Shown here: positions 35,750 through 42,887 of the stretch, piece after piece | How positions within the stretch are numbered: position 1 is the stretch's first letter | How the letters are laid out: the number at the start of each line of letters is the position of its first letter | NCBI RefSeq assembly: GCF_009671205.1 | Contig: NZ_CP045309.1 | Coordinates: forward strand, 2,790,001 to 2,854,000 | Length of the DNA stretch: 64,000 nt | Reading direction: 5' to 3' | Source of the DNA: Micromonospora terminaliae | GTDB lineage: Bacteria > Actinomycetota > Actinomycetes > Mycobacteriales > Micromonosporaceae | Position numbers and translations under genes: made by a program | The notes under the pieces: generated by a model | What the model was told of the DNA's origin: nothing | Database searches by the model: none | What the model saw: the letters and a program-made list of their open reading frames with translations, nothing else

Positions 35750-37023
35750 GTCGCCGGTGGACGCCCCTGGCCGGGCTGCTGACGGCGCACACCGTCTCGC
35801 TGACCGGCAACATGCTCACGCTGATCGCGCTGCCGCTCTACGTGCTGGCGGAGACGGGCTCCCCCGCCGCCACCGGTCTGGCCGGCGCGTTCGCCACCGC
35901 CCCCGTCGTGCTCGGTGGCGCCTTCGGCGGCGTCCTGGTGGACCGGATCGGCTACCGGCGGGCGAGCGTGCTGGCCGACCTGGTCTCCGGGGTGACGGTC
36001 GCCGCCGTGCCGGTGCTGCACGCCACCGTGGGGCTGCCGTTCCCCGTCCTGCTCGGGCTGGTCTTCGTGAGCGGCCTGCTCGACACCCCGGGCCAGACCG
36101 CGCGGACGGCGCTGCTGCCCGAGGCGGCGACCGCCGCCGGGGTGCCGATCGAGCGGGCCATCGGCTGGTTCGAGGCCACCGAGCGCGGCGCCCGCCTGAT
36201 CGGCGCGCCGGTGGCCGGCCTGCTGGTGAGCGCACTCGGCGCGCTGCCGGTGCTGGCCGTCGACGCGGCCACGTTCGCCGTCTCGGCCCTGGCGGTGGCG
36301 GTGCTGGTGCCGGCGAGCCTGCGGCCGTCCGCCGGGCACGAAACTCCGTCGGCCGGTTACTGGCGGGACCTCGCCGCCGGGCTGCGCTTCCTGGCCCGCG
36401 AGCCGCTGCTGCGCGCCGTGGTGCTGCTGGTGCTGGTCACCAACCTCTTCGACGCCACCAAGAGCAACGTGCTGATGCCGGTCGTCGCCGCGCGGGAGCT
36501 CGGCGGGGCGGCCGCGTTCGGCCTGCTGGTCGGCGCCATGGGCGGCGGCGCGCTGGTCGGCTCGCTGTTGTTCAGCGCCGTCGGGCACCGGCTGCCCCGC
36601 CGGGCCACCTTCGTCACCGCCTTCGCCGTCGCCGGGGCACCGCCGTTCTGGGCTCTCGCGGCCGCCCCGCCGCTGCCGGTGATCGCCGGGGTCTGCGCGG
36701 TCGCGGGCCTCGCCGCCGGTGCGATCAACCCGCTGATCGGCGCCGTGAAGCTGGAACGCGTCCCGGCGACCATGCGGGCCCGCGTCTACGGGGTCATCGG
36801 GGCGGGCGCCTGGGCGGCCATGCCGGTGGGCGCGTTCGGCGCCGGCCTTGCCGCCGACCGGTTCGGCACCACGGCGACCCTGGTCACCGTCGGCACCTGC
36901 TACCTGCTCGTGGTGCTCACCCCGCTGCTCGGTGGCCCGTGGCGGGACCTGCGCCGGCCGGCGCCCGCGGAGCGGCCGCAGCCCGGCCGCTCCCGCACGC
37001 CCGCCGCCGCCACGACGGACTGA
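35746..37023 (+). CDS. Major facilitator superfamily transporter (drug-efflux type)
   Basis: 425 residues from the GTG at 35746, overlapping the regulator stop by four bases. About 12 hydrophobic segments occur (HTVSLTGNMLTLIALPLYVL, FGLLVGAMGGGALVGSLLFS, TATLVTVGTCYLLVVLTPLL). The loop between helices 2 and 3 has GGVLVDRIGYRRASVLADLV, the MFS signature (G-x-x-x-D-R-x-G-R-R). It belongs to the enterobactin/macrolide-efflux-like group of actinobacterial MFS proteins. It probably exports a toxic compound sensed by the co-transcribed ArsR-type repressor. Its downstream sequence contains 24-bp repeats and a terminator. Confidence 0.9.
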   Translation: MSRRWTPLAGLLTAHTVSLTGNMLTLIALPLYVLAETGSPAATGLAGAFATAPVVLGGAFGGVLVDRIGYRRASVLADLVSGVTVAAVPVLHATVGLPFPVLLGLVFVSGLLDTPGQTARTALLPEAATAAGVPIERAIGWFEATERGARLIGAPVAGLLVSALGALPVLAVDAATFAVSALAVAVLVPASLRPSAGHETPSAGYWRDLAAGLRFLAREPLLRAVVLLVLVTNLFDATKSNVLMPVVAARELGGAAAFGLLVGAMGGGALVGSLLFSAVGHRLPRRATFVTAFAVAGAPPFWALAAAPPLPVIAGVCAVAGLAAGAINPLIGAVKLERVPATMRARVYGVIGAGAWAAMPVGAFGAGLAADRFGTTATLVTVGTCYLLVVLTPLLGGPWRDLRRPAPAERPQPGRSRTPAAATTD

Positions 37024-37035
37024 CCCGCCGCGCCG

Positions 37036-37171
37036 TGACCCGGCCACGCCGCCGCACCGCGCCCGACCGCACCGCCACCCGGCCACGCGCGCCCGGCCGC
37101 ACCCCGACCCGGCCACGCCGCCGCAATGCCACCCGGCCACGCCGCCGCAATGCCACCCGGCCACGCCGCCG
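37036..37171. repeat. Short GC-rich tandem repeat (24-bp unit) after the MFS gene
   Basis: ACCCGGCCACGCCGCCGCAATGCC occurs at 37107-37130 and 37131-37154, then a partial copy from 37155. Looser copies of CCCGGCCACGCCGCC extend back to about 37036. It lies in the 3' untranslated region. Any ORF across it would be an Arg/Pro repeat without a ribosome site, so it is treated as non-coding. Confidence 0.7.
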
Positions 37172-37232
37172 ACACCGCCAGCCGGCCGCGTAGCCGCCCG
37201 GGACCACGCGGCCGGCCCGACACGCCGGAGCA

Positions 37233-37275
37233 ACGCCGGTCTCCCCGATGACCGCGCACGCGGGGAGACCGGCGT
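37233..37275. terminator. Bidirectional hairpin terminator
   Basis: Perfect 15-bp stem (37233-37247 with 37261-37275), 13-base loop, between the convergent MFS and GH3 genes. Confidence 0.85.
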
Positions 37276-37281
37276 GGCCGC

Positions 37282-39918
37282 TCAGATCGCGGCGCGGGCC
37301 AGCAGCGTGAACGCCCGGACCGGGTCGCCGGTGAGCTGGGCGTGGTCCGCGTCGGCGATCAGCGTCGCCCAGTTCTCCGGCGCGCTCCCCCGCACCACGG
37401 CCGCCTGGGCGGCGTCGCGGGCCACCCCGAGGATGGCCTCGGCCAGCGCGGCGTCCCGGTGCTCGGCGCGGAGCTGCCGGCCGAGCCGGTCCAGCACCCC
37501 GGGCGCGTCGCGCAGCGAGCCGTCGGCGTTCCACCCGGCCGGTGCGAGGGCCGCGCGCACCTGCGGCCGGTCGGCGGCCACCGCGGCGAGCCCGTCCCGG
37601 CCCTGCCCGGTGCGCAGGCCCCAGCCGAACGGGAACAGCGGCCGGTAGTCGGCGTCGCCGACGTTGACCGGCACCTGCGCCTCGTCGCGCGGCCAGCTCA
37701 CCGGCAGCCGGCCGGTGAACGGCCGGCGGCCGAAGAGGACGTCGGCCACGCCCGCGCCCTCGCTGCCGGGCAGCCAGGACGCCACCAGGGCGTCGATCTC
37801 ACCGAGCTGGTCGGTGAGCACCTGCGGGCGGCCGGAGACCACCAGCACCACGCAGGTCGGCAGGGTCGAGCAGACCTTGTCGACCACCGCCCGGTCGCCG
37901 GGCTGGAGCCGCAGCGACTTCTCCTCCTGCTGCGGCACGCTGCACCAGCCGCACTCCGGACCGCCGACGTCGCCGTAGCCCTCGGCGTACGGGGTCTCGC
38001 CGACCACCACGACGCCGACCTGGGCGCCGTCGGTGGGGGCCGAGGCGTCGGCGCTGTAGGTGATCCGGGCGCCGGGGGCGACCTGGCGGATGCCGTCCAG
38101 GATGGACGTGCCCGGTACGGCGTCGGCGCCCGAGACGCCCTGCCAGGTGACGGTCCAGCCGCCGGCCTGGTTGCCGAGGTCGTCGGCGTTGCGCCCGGCC
38201 ACGTAGAGGGAGGCGTCCCGGCGCAGCGGCAGGGCGTGCCCGGCGTTCTTGAGCAGCACCTGCGATTTCGCCACGGCCTCCCGGCCGACGGCCCGGTGCG
38301 CCGCGCTGCCGACCTGGTCGACGCCGTCCGCCGAAGCGTACGGGTGCTCGAAGAGGCCCAGCTCGAACTTCTTCGTGAGGATCCGCCGGACGGCGTCGTC
38401 GATCCGGGCGGTGGGCACCCGGCCGGCGGTCGCCTCGGCGAGCAGCAGCTGCTCGAACTGCTCGGCGCTGTTCGGCTCCATGAACATGTCGGTGCCGGCG
38501 TTGACCCCGACCCGGACCTTGTACGCGGTCAGCCCCGCGTTGGTCGGCTCGGCGGGGTCGGGGATCTGGTGGATGCCCTCCCAGTCGGAGATCAGGAACC
38601 CGTCGAAGCCCAGCCGGCCCTTGAGCACGTCGGTGATCAGCTCGCGGTGGGCGTGCATCTTGGTCGGGTTGCCGAGCCCGTCCTCGGTCCAGTCCACGCT
38701 GGAGAAGGAGGGCATCACGCTGCCCACCTTGTGGGCCCGCACGGCGGGCAGGTAGGGAGCCAGGTCGATGCGGGCGAAGCGCGCCCGGTCGGTGACCGTG
38801 ACCCCCTGGTCGATGGGGTACTTCTGCTCCCACCAGGGCTTGCCCTCGTTCGCGGCGGCCACGGCCTCGTCGTAGTCGGTGTCGCCGTCGCCCGCGTAGT
38901 GCTTGGCGGTGGCGAGCACCCGGTCGGTGTCGCCGAGCCGGCCCTGGAGGCCGTCGATGATCGTCTCCATCGACACCACGAGCGCCGGATCCTCGCCGAA
39001 GCTCTCGTAGCTGCGGCCCCACCGCTCGTCCCGGGACACGCAGAGGCAGGGCGCGAAGTTCCACGGGATGCCGGTGGCGCGTACCTCCGCAGCGGTGGCC
39101 TGGCCGACCCGCTCGACCAGCCGGGGGTCGCGGGTGGCGCCGAGGCCGACGTTGTGCGGGAAGACGGTGGCGCCGACGACGTTGCCGTGGCCGTGCACGG
39201 CGTCGATGCCGTAGATCAGCGGGATCTGGAGCCGCGTGCTCAGCGCCTGCGCCTGGAGGCCGTTGACCATCTCCACCCAGGCCGCCGGGGTGTTGCTGGC
39301 CGGGGTCGAGCCGCCGCCGGACAGCACCGAGCCGAGCTGCCAGCGGGCCACCGCGCTGGGATCGTCGGCGACGGCCGCCCGCTCGGCCTGGGTCATCTGG
39401 CCGATCTTCTCGGCGAGCGTCATCCGGCCCAGCAGGTCGGCGACGCGTCGCCGCACCGGCAGCCGCCGGTCGAGGTACGGCAGCCCGTGCGCGGCGACCA
39501 CCACGGTGGGCCGGGTCGTGACGGTCGCGCCGTCGGCGGCGAGGGTCAGCGGCACGGTCTCGGCGGTCTCCGCCGCGCCGTCCGCCCGCAGGGTCACCGG
39601 GACCGTTCGGGTGGCCCCGGACGGGCTGCCCGCCGGGAAGGTGAGCGTGCCGGAGGCGGCGGTGTAGTCGGCGCCGGGGGTGGCCGTGCCGGAGCCGGTG
39701 GCCCAGCGCACGGTGACCGCCGCGGCGAGGGGCCGCCCGTCCGAGGTGGACACCGAGAGGTCCACGGGCACCCGAGTCCCCTCGGCCGCCGCGTACAGCG
39801 ACCGGCCGGCCGCCACGGTGACCGCGCCGGTGTCCGCGGCCGCGGCGGCCGGGGCCGGCAGCAGGGCCACCACCAGGGCGCCGACCGCACCGAGCGTGGC
39901 GTGTCTGGGCAGTCTCAT
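37282..39918 (-). CDS. Secreted GH3 beta-glucosidase with N-terminal Calx-beta-like domain
   Basis: 878 residues from the ATG at 39918, with GGGGAGG upstream. Signal peptide about 1-28. Residues about 30-140 look like a Calx-beta / Ig-like module (VRWATGSGTATPGADYTAAS, GTLTFPAGSPSG), probably a spacer or wall/substrate contact. The GH3 catalytic part follows: QIPLIYGIDAVHGHGNVVGA, LATAKHYAGDGDTDYDEA, nucleophile in FLISDWEGIHQ near 443, then VLLKNAGHALPL and VVVGETPYAEGYGDVGGPEC. A helical C-terminal extension of about 90 residues is unusual. It shares an operator core with the first GH3 gene and is divergent from a GH16 glucanase, so it probably finishes beta-1,3-glucan digestion. Confidence 0.93.
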   Translation of the reverse strand: MRLPRHATLGAVGALVVALLPAPAAAAADTGAVTVAAGRSLYAAAEGTRVPVDLSVSTSDGRPLAAAVTVRWATGSGTATPGADYTAASGTLTFPAGSPSGATRTVPVTLRADGAAETAETVPLTLAADGATVTTRPTVVVAAHGLPYLDRRLPVRRRVADLLGRMTLAEKIGQMTQAERAAVADDPSAVARWQLGSVLSGGGSTPASNTPAAWVEMVNGLQAQALSTRLQIPLIYGIDAVHGHGNVVGATVFPHNVGLGATRDPRLVERVGQATAAEVRATGIPWNFAPCLCVSRDERWGRSYESFGEDPALVVSMETIIDGLQGRLGDTDRVLATAKHYAGDGDTDYDEAVAAANEGKPWWEQKYPIDQGVTVTDRARFARIDLAPYLPAVRAHKVGSVMPSFSSVDWTEDGLGNPTKMHAHRELITDVLKGRLGFDGFLISDWEGIHQIPDPAEPTNAGLTAYKVRVGVNAGTDMFMEPNSAEQFEQLLLAEATAGRVPTARIDDAVRRILTKKFELGLFEHPYASADGVDQVGSAAHRAVGREAVAKSQVLLKNAGHALPLRRDASLYVAGRNADDLGNQAGGWTVTWQGVSGADAVPGTSILDGIRQVAPGARITYSADASAPTDGAQVGVVVVGETPYAEGYGDVGGPECGWCSVPQQEEKSLRLQPGDRAVVDKVCSTLPTCVVLVVSGRPQVLTDQLGEIDALVASWLPGSEGAGVADVLFGRRPFTGRLPVSWPRDEAQVPVNVGDADYRPLFPFGWGLRTGQGRDGLAAVAADRPQVRAALAPAGWNADGSLRDAPGVLDRLGRQLRAEHRDAALAEAILGVARDAAQAAVVRGSAPENWATLIADADHAQLTGDPVRAFTLLARAAI

Positions 39919-39977
39919 GTCGCGCCTCCCCACGGGACCGGTCGCCCGGTGCCCCGTCGGCCCGGGTCCGTCCACGT

Positions 39978-40040
39978 CCCGGTTCCGGATCCTCCCGAAC
40001 TGCATCGCATTACGTCAATGTTTCCGGCCGGTTCCGGAAC
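39978..40040. promoter_or_regulatory. GTTCCGGAAC operator (40031-40040) and degenerate second copy (39982-39991)
   Basis: GTTCCGGAAC at 40031-40040 is a perfect palindrome; GGTTCCGGATCC around 39981-39992 is an imperfect copy about 49 bases away. They lie in the divergent GH3/GH16 promoter region and match the core of the palindrome at 21593-21606 upstream of the other GH3 gene. Confidence 0.55.
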
Positions 40041-40054
40041 TGTTCGTCGCCCTC

Positions 40055-40096
40055 GGGGAACGCTCTCTTGACAGCTCCACACTTCGTTCGTAGCTT
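40055..40096 (+). promoter_or_regulatory. GH16 promoter with overlapping CebR-like site
   Basis: TTGACA (40068-40073) and TAGCTT (40091-40096) are separated by 17 bases. GGGGAACGCTCTCT (40055-40068) matches the CebR consensus TGGGAGCGCTCCCA at 10 of 14 positions and overlaps the -35 box. ACTTCG-N13-CGAAGT (40081-40105) spans the -10 box. Confidence 0.65.
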
Positions 40097-40141
40097 CATC
40101 GAAGTCTATCTTTATGGTTTGTTAACAGCAGGGAGGGATCC

Positions 40142-41386
40142 GTGCGCAGGATCCGCACCATCGCCGCCGTGGCCCTCGTGGCCGTGGGCCTCACGGCCGC
40201 GCTCACCACCGTCACCGCATCCCCCGCCGTGGCCGCCCCCGGCGCGGTGACCTGGTCCGACGACTTCAACGGCGCGGCCGGAACACCGCCGGACGGCAGC
40301 CGCTGGCGGTACGACATCGGGGGCAGCGGCTGGGGCAACAACGAGTTGCAGTACTACACCAACAGCACCCGCAACGCTGCCCTCGACGGCAACGGCAACC
40401 TGGTCATCACGGCCCGCCGGGAGAACCCGTCCGGCTTCTCCTGCTGGTACGGGAGCTGCCAGTACACCTCGGCCCGGCTGCTCACCAACGGCACCTTCAG
40501 CCAGGCGTACGGCCGGTTCGAGGCGCGCATCAAGATCCCCCGCGGTCAGGGGATCTGGCCCGCGTTCTGGATGCTCGGCAACGACATCGCCACCAACCCG
40601 TGGCCGAACAGCGGCGAGATCGACATCATGGAGAACATCGGCCGCGAACCGTCCACCGTGCACGGCAGCCTGCACGGGCCGGGCTACTCCGGCGGCAACC
40701 CGCTCACCGGCCAGACCTCGCTCCCCGGCGGCCAGGCGCTCGCCGACGCGTTCCACACCTACACGGTCGACTGGGCGCCCGACTCGATCACCTGGTACCT
40801 GGACGGCGTGCAGTACTCCCGCAAGACCCCGGCCGACGCGGGCAGCAACCGGTGGGTCTTCGACCACCCGTTCTTCATGATCATGAACGTGGCGGTCGGC
40901 GGCAACTGGCCCGGCTCGCCGGACGGCAGCACCACCTTTCCGCAGACCATGACGATCGACTACGTCCGGGTCCAGGCCTGGGACAACGGCGGCGGCGGGG
41001 GCGGCGGCACCGGCGGGCAGATCGTCGGGTACGGCAACAAGTGCGTGGACGTGTCCGGCGCCAACACCGCCAACGGCACCCCGGTCCAGCTCTGGACCTG
41101 CAACGGCACCGCCGCCCAGCGGTGGACCTGGAACGCCGACGGCTCGGTCCGCGCCCTGGGCAAGTGCCTCGACGTCAGCAGCGGGTCGACCGCCAACGGG
41201 GCGAAGGTGCAGCTCTGGGACTGCAACGGCACCGGCGCCCAGCGCTGGGTCTTCAACGCCAACGGTGACATCGTGAACCCGCAGGCCAACAAGTGCCTGG
41301 ACGCCACGGGCGCCAGCTCCGCCGACGGCACCCGCCTGCAGATCTGGGACTGCACCGGCGGCGCCAACCAGAAGTGGCGCCGCTGA
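40142..41386 (+). CDS. Secreted GH16 endo-beta-1,3-glucanase with C-terminal ricin-type (CBM13) domain
   Basis: 414 residues from the GTG at 40142, with GGGAGGG before it. Signal peptide about 1-31 (ends SPAVAAP). The GH16 jelly roll covers about 36-280, with the retaining catalytic motif GEIDIMENIG near residue 158 (the E-x-D-x-x-E acid set), preceded by WPAFWMLGND. A Gly-rich linker (GGGGGGGTGG, about 283-292) joins a beta-trefoil ricin domain with three QxW-type repeats (AAQRWTW, GAQRWVF, ANQKWRR) that binds polysaccharide. It cuts laminarin or yeast-type beta-glucan outside the cell; the divergent GH3 enzyme would degrade the oligomers. The promoter is described separately. Confidence 0.96.
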   Translation: MRRIRTIAAVALVAVGLTAALTTVTASPAVAAPGAVTWSDDFNGAAGTPPDGSRWRYDIGGSGWGNNELQYYTNSTRNAALDGNGNLVITARRENPSGFSCWYGSCQYTSARLLTNGTFSQAYGRFEARIKIPRGQGIWPAFWMLGNDIATNPWPNSGEIDIMENIGREPSTVHGSLHGPGYSGGNPLTGQTSLPGGQALADAFHTYTVDWAPDSITWYLDGVQYSRKTPADAGSNRWVFDHPFFMIMNVAVGGNWPGSPDGSTTFPQTMTIDYVRVQAWDNGGGGGGGTGGQIVGYGNKCVDVSGANTANGTPVQLWTCNGTAAQRWTWNADGSVRALGKCLDVSSGSTANGAKVQLWDCNGTGAQRWVFNANGDIVNPQANKCLDATGASSADGTRLQIWDCTGGANQKWRR

Positions 41387-41403
41387 CCCCACCCCTGCCC
41401 CGC

Positions 41404-41460
41404 CGATCATGAGGTTGGCGCCCTGGAATGCGCTTGCCGGTGGCGCTAACTTCATGATCG
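41404..41460. repeat. Large imperfect palindrome (REP- or MITE-like element)
   Basis: Arms of 19 bases (CGATCATGAGGTTGGCGCC at 41404-41422 and its near-complement at 41442-41460) pair at 17 positions, with the two mismatches able to form G-U pairs in RNA. The 19-base loop reads CTGGAATGCGCTTGCCGGT. It lies between GH16 and a GNAT gene and may act as terminator or dispersed repeat. No second copy is in the window. Confidence 0.7.
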
Positions 41461-41483
41461 ACGCAGACGAGTCTGGGGTGGGT

Positions 41484-41978
41484 ATGGGCGGGACTGTTCG
41501 CACGGCACGGTTGGACCTTGTACCCCTGGGCGTTGCGCATGCCGAGGAGATGGCGGTCGTGCTGGGTGATCCGGCACTGCACGCGTTCATCGGTGGCGCC
41601 CCCGCCGACGCGGCGGCCCTGCGCGCCCGTTACGAACGCCTCGTCGCCGGGTCGCCCGACCCGGCCGTCGCGTGGTGCAACTGGGTGATCCGGCTCCGCG
41701 ACGAGGGGTGCCTCGTGGGCACCGTCCAGGCGACCGTCACCGAGCGCGTCGCGGAGATCGCCTGGGTGGTGGGCACGCCCTGGCAGGGGCGGGGCATCGC
41801 CACCGAGGCGGCCCGTGGGCTGGTGGGCCGGCTCGGGCGGCAGGGGGTGCGCACCGTCGTCGCCCACATCCACCCGGAGCACCGGGCCTCCGCCGCCGTC
41901 GCCACCGCCGCCGGCCTCACCCCCACCGACGTGATGCACGAGGGTGAGATCCGGTGGACGGGGCCCGCCGGCGGCTGA
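41484..41978 (+). CDS. GNAT-family N-acetyltransferase (RimJ/RimL-like)
   Basis: 164 residues from the ATG at 41484 (MGGTVRTARLDLVPLGVAHA). A longer ORF from 41409 would start inside the palindromic element and is unlikely. The RimJ/RimL-type opening TARLDLVPL and the acetyl-CoA loop AWVVGTPWQGRGIATEAARG (x-x-Q-G-R-G-I-A) are clear, followed by VAHIHPEHRASAAVATAAGL, the usual helix-strand that ends with x-x-A-G-x. It transfers acetyl to an amine; the substrate (protein N-terminus, antibiotic or metabolite) is unknown. PhzF follows 16 bases later, so the two may share a transcript. Confidence 0.88.
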   Translation: MGGTVRTARLDLVPLGVAHAEEMAVVLGDPALHAFIGGAPADAAALRARYERLVAGSPDPAVAWCNWVIRLRDEGCLVGTVQATVTERVAEIAWVVGTPWQGRGIATEAARGLVGRLGRQGVRTVVAHIHPEHRASAAVATAAGLTPTDVMHEGEIRWTGPAGG

Positions 41979-41994
41979 CGCGTACGGTGGCGCC

Positions 41995-42834
41995 ATGACG
42001 GAAGTCCTGCGGTACGCCGCCTTCACCACCGACCCGGCGGCGGGCAACCCCGCCGGCGTGGTCCTCGACGCCGGAGCGCTCACCGACCCGGACATGCAGG
42101 CCATCGCCGCCGACGTCGGATACTCCGAGACGGCGTTCCTCACCCCCACCGGCCCCGGCGAGTTCGACGTGCGCTACTTCAGCCCCCAGGCCGAGGTGCC
42201 GTTCTGCGGCCACGCGACCATCGCCTCCGCCGTGGCCGTCGCCGAGCGCGCCGGCACCGGCGATCTGCTCTTCCGCACCCCGGCCGGAGCGGTCCCGGTC
42301 GCCACCGCCCGGGACACCGACGGGCGGCCCACCGCCACGCTGACCAGCGTCGCACCCTCCGACGCGCCGGTCGCGCCGGACGACCTCGCCGAGGCGCTCG
42401 CCGCGCTGGCCTGGAACGCGGCCGAGCTGGACCCGTCGTTGCCGCCCCGCGTCGCGTACGCCGGGGCGCACCACCTGATCCTGGCCGCGGCCACCCGGGA
42501 GCGGCTGGCCGCGCTCGACTACGACTTCGACCGGTTGCGCGATCTGATGCGGCGGCGGGACTGGACCACCGTGGCGCTGGTCTGGCGCGCCTCGGGCACG
42601 CGCTTCGACGTCCGCAACCCGTTCCCCGTGGGCGGCGTCGTCGAGGACCCGGCGACCGGAGCCGCCGCCGCGGCGTTCGGCGGCTACCTGCGTACCCACG
42701 GGCTGGTCGAGCCACCGGCCACGCTGCACCTGCACCAGGGCGCGGACCTGGGCCGGCCGGGCCTGCTGGTGGTCGACGTGCCCGCCACCGGCGGTGTCCG
42801 GGTGACCGGCAACGCCGTGGTCATGCCGGGCTGA
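41995..42834 (+). CDS. PhzF-family isomerase/epimerase-like protein
   Basis: 279 residues from the ATG at 41995. The fold is a two-domain diaminopimelate-epimerase-like barrel. The family general base Glu45 is at exactly residue 45 (VGYSETAFL). GNPAGVVLDA, FCGHATIASA and EDPATGAAAAAFGGYL are the other signatures. In phenazine makers PhzF isomerises a dihydroanthranilate, but no phenazine genes are here, so this is one of the many family members of unknown substrate. It follows the GNAT gene closely. A strong terminator lies between it and the next, convergent gene. Confidence 0.92.
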   Translation: MTEVLRYAAFTTDPAAGNPAGVVLDAGALTDPDMQAIAADVGYSETAFLTPTGPGEFDVRYFSPQAEVPFCGHATIASAVAVAERAGTGDLLFRTPAGAVPVATARDTDGRPTATLTSVAPSDAPVAPDDLAEALAALAWNAAELDPSLPPRVAYAGAHHLILAAATRERLAALDYDFDRLRDLMRRRDWTTVALVWRASGTRFDVRNPFPVGGVVEDPATGAAAAAFGGYLRTHGLVEPPATLHLHQGADLGRPGLLVVDVPATGGVRVTGNAVVMPG

Positions 42835-42840
42835 ACACGC

Positions 42841-42877
42841 CGGGGCCCGGCTCCCCCGTGGGGAGAGCCGGGCCCCG
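42841..42877. terminator. Bidirectional hairpin terminator
   Basis: 13-bp stem CGGGGCCCGGCTC (42841-42853) with GAGCCGGGCCCCG (42865-42877), extended by an inner CCCC/GGGG pairing, between the convergent PhzF and giant RTX-like genes. Confidence 0.85.
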
Positions 42878-42887
42878 GACGCCTCGC

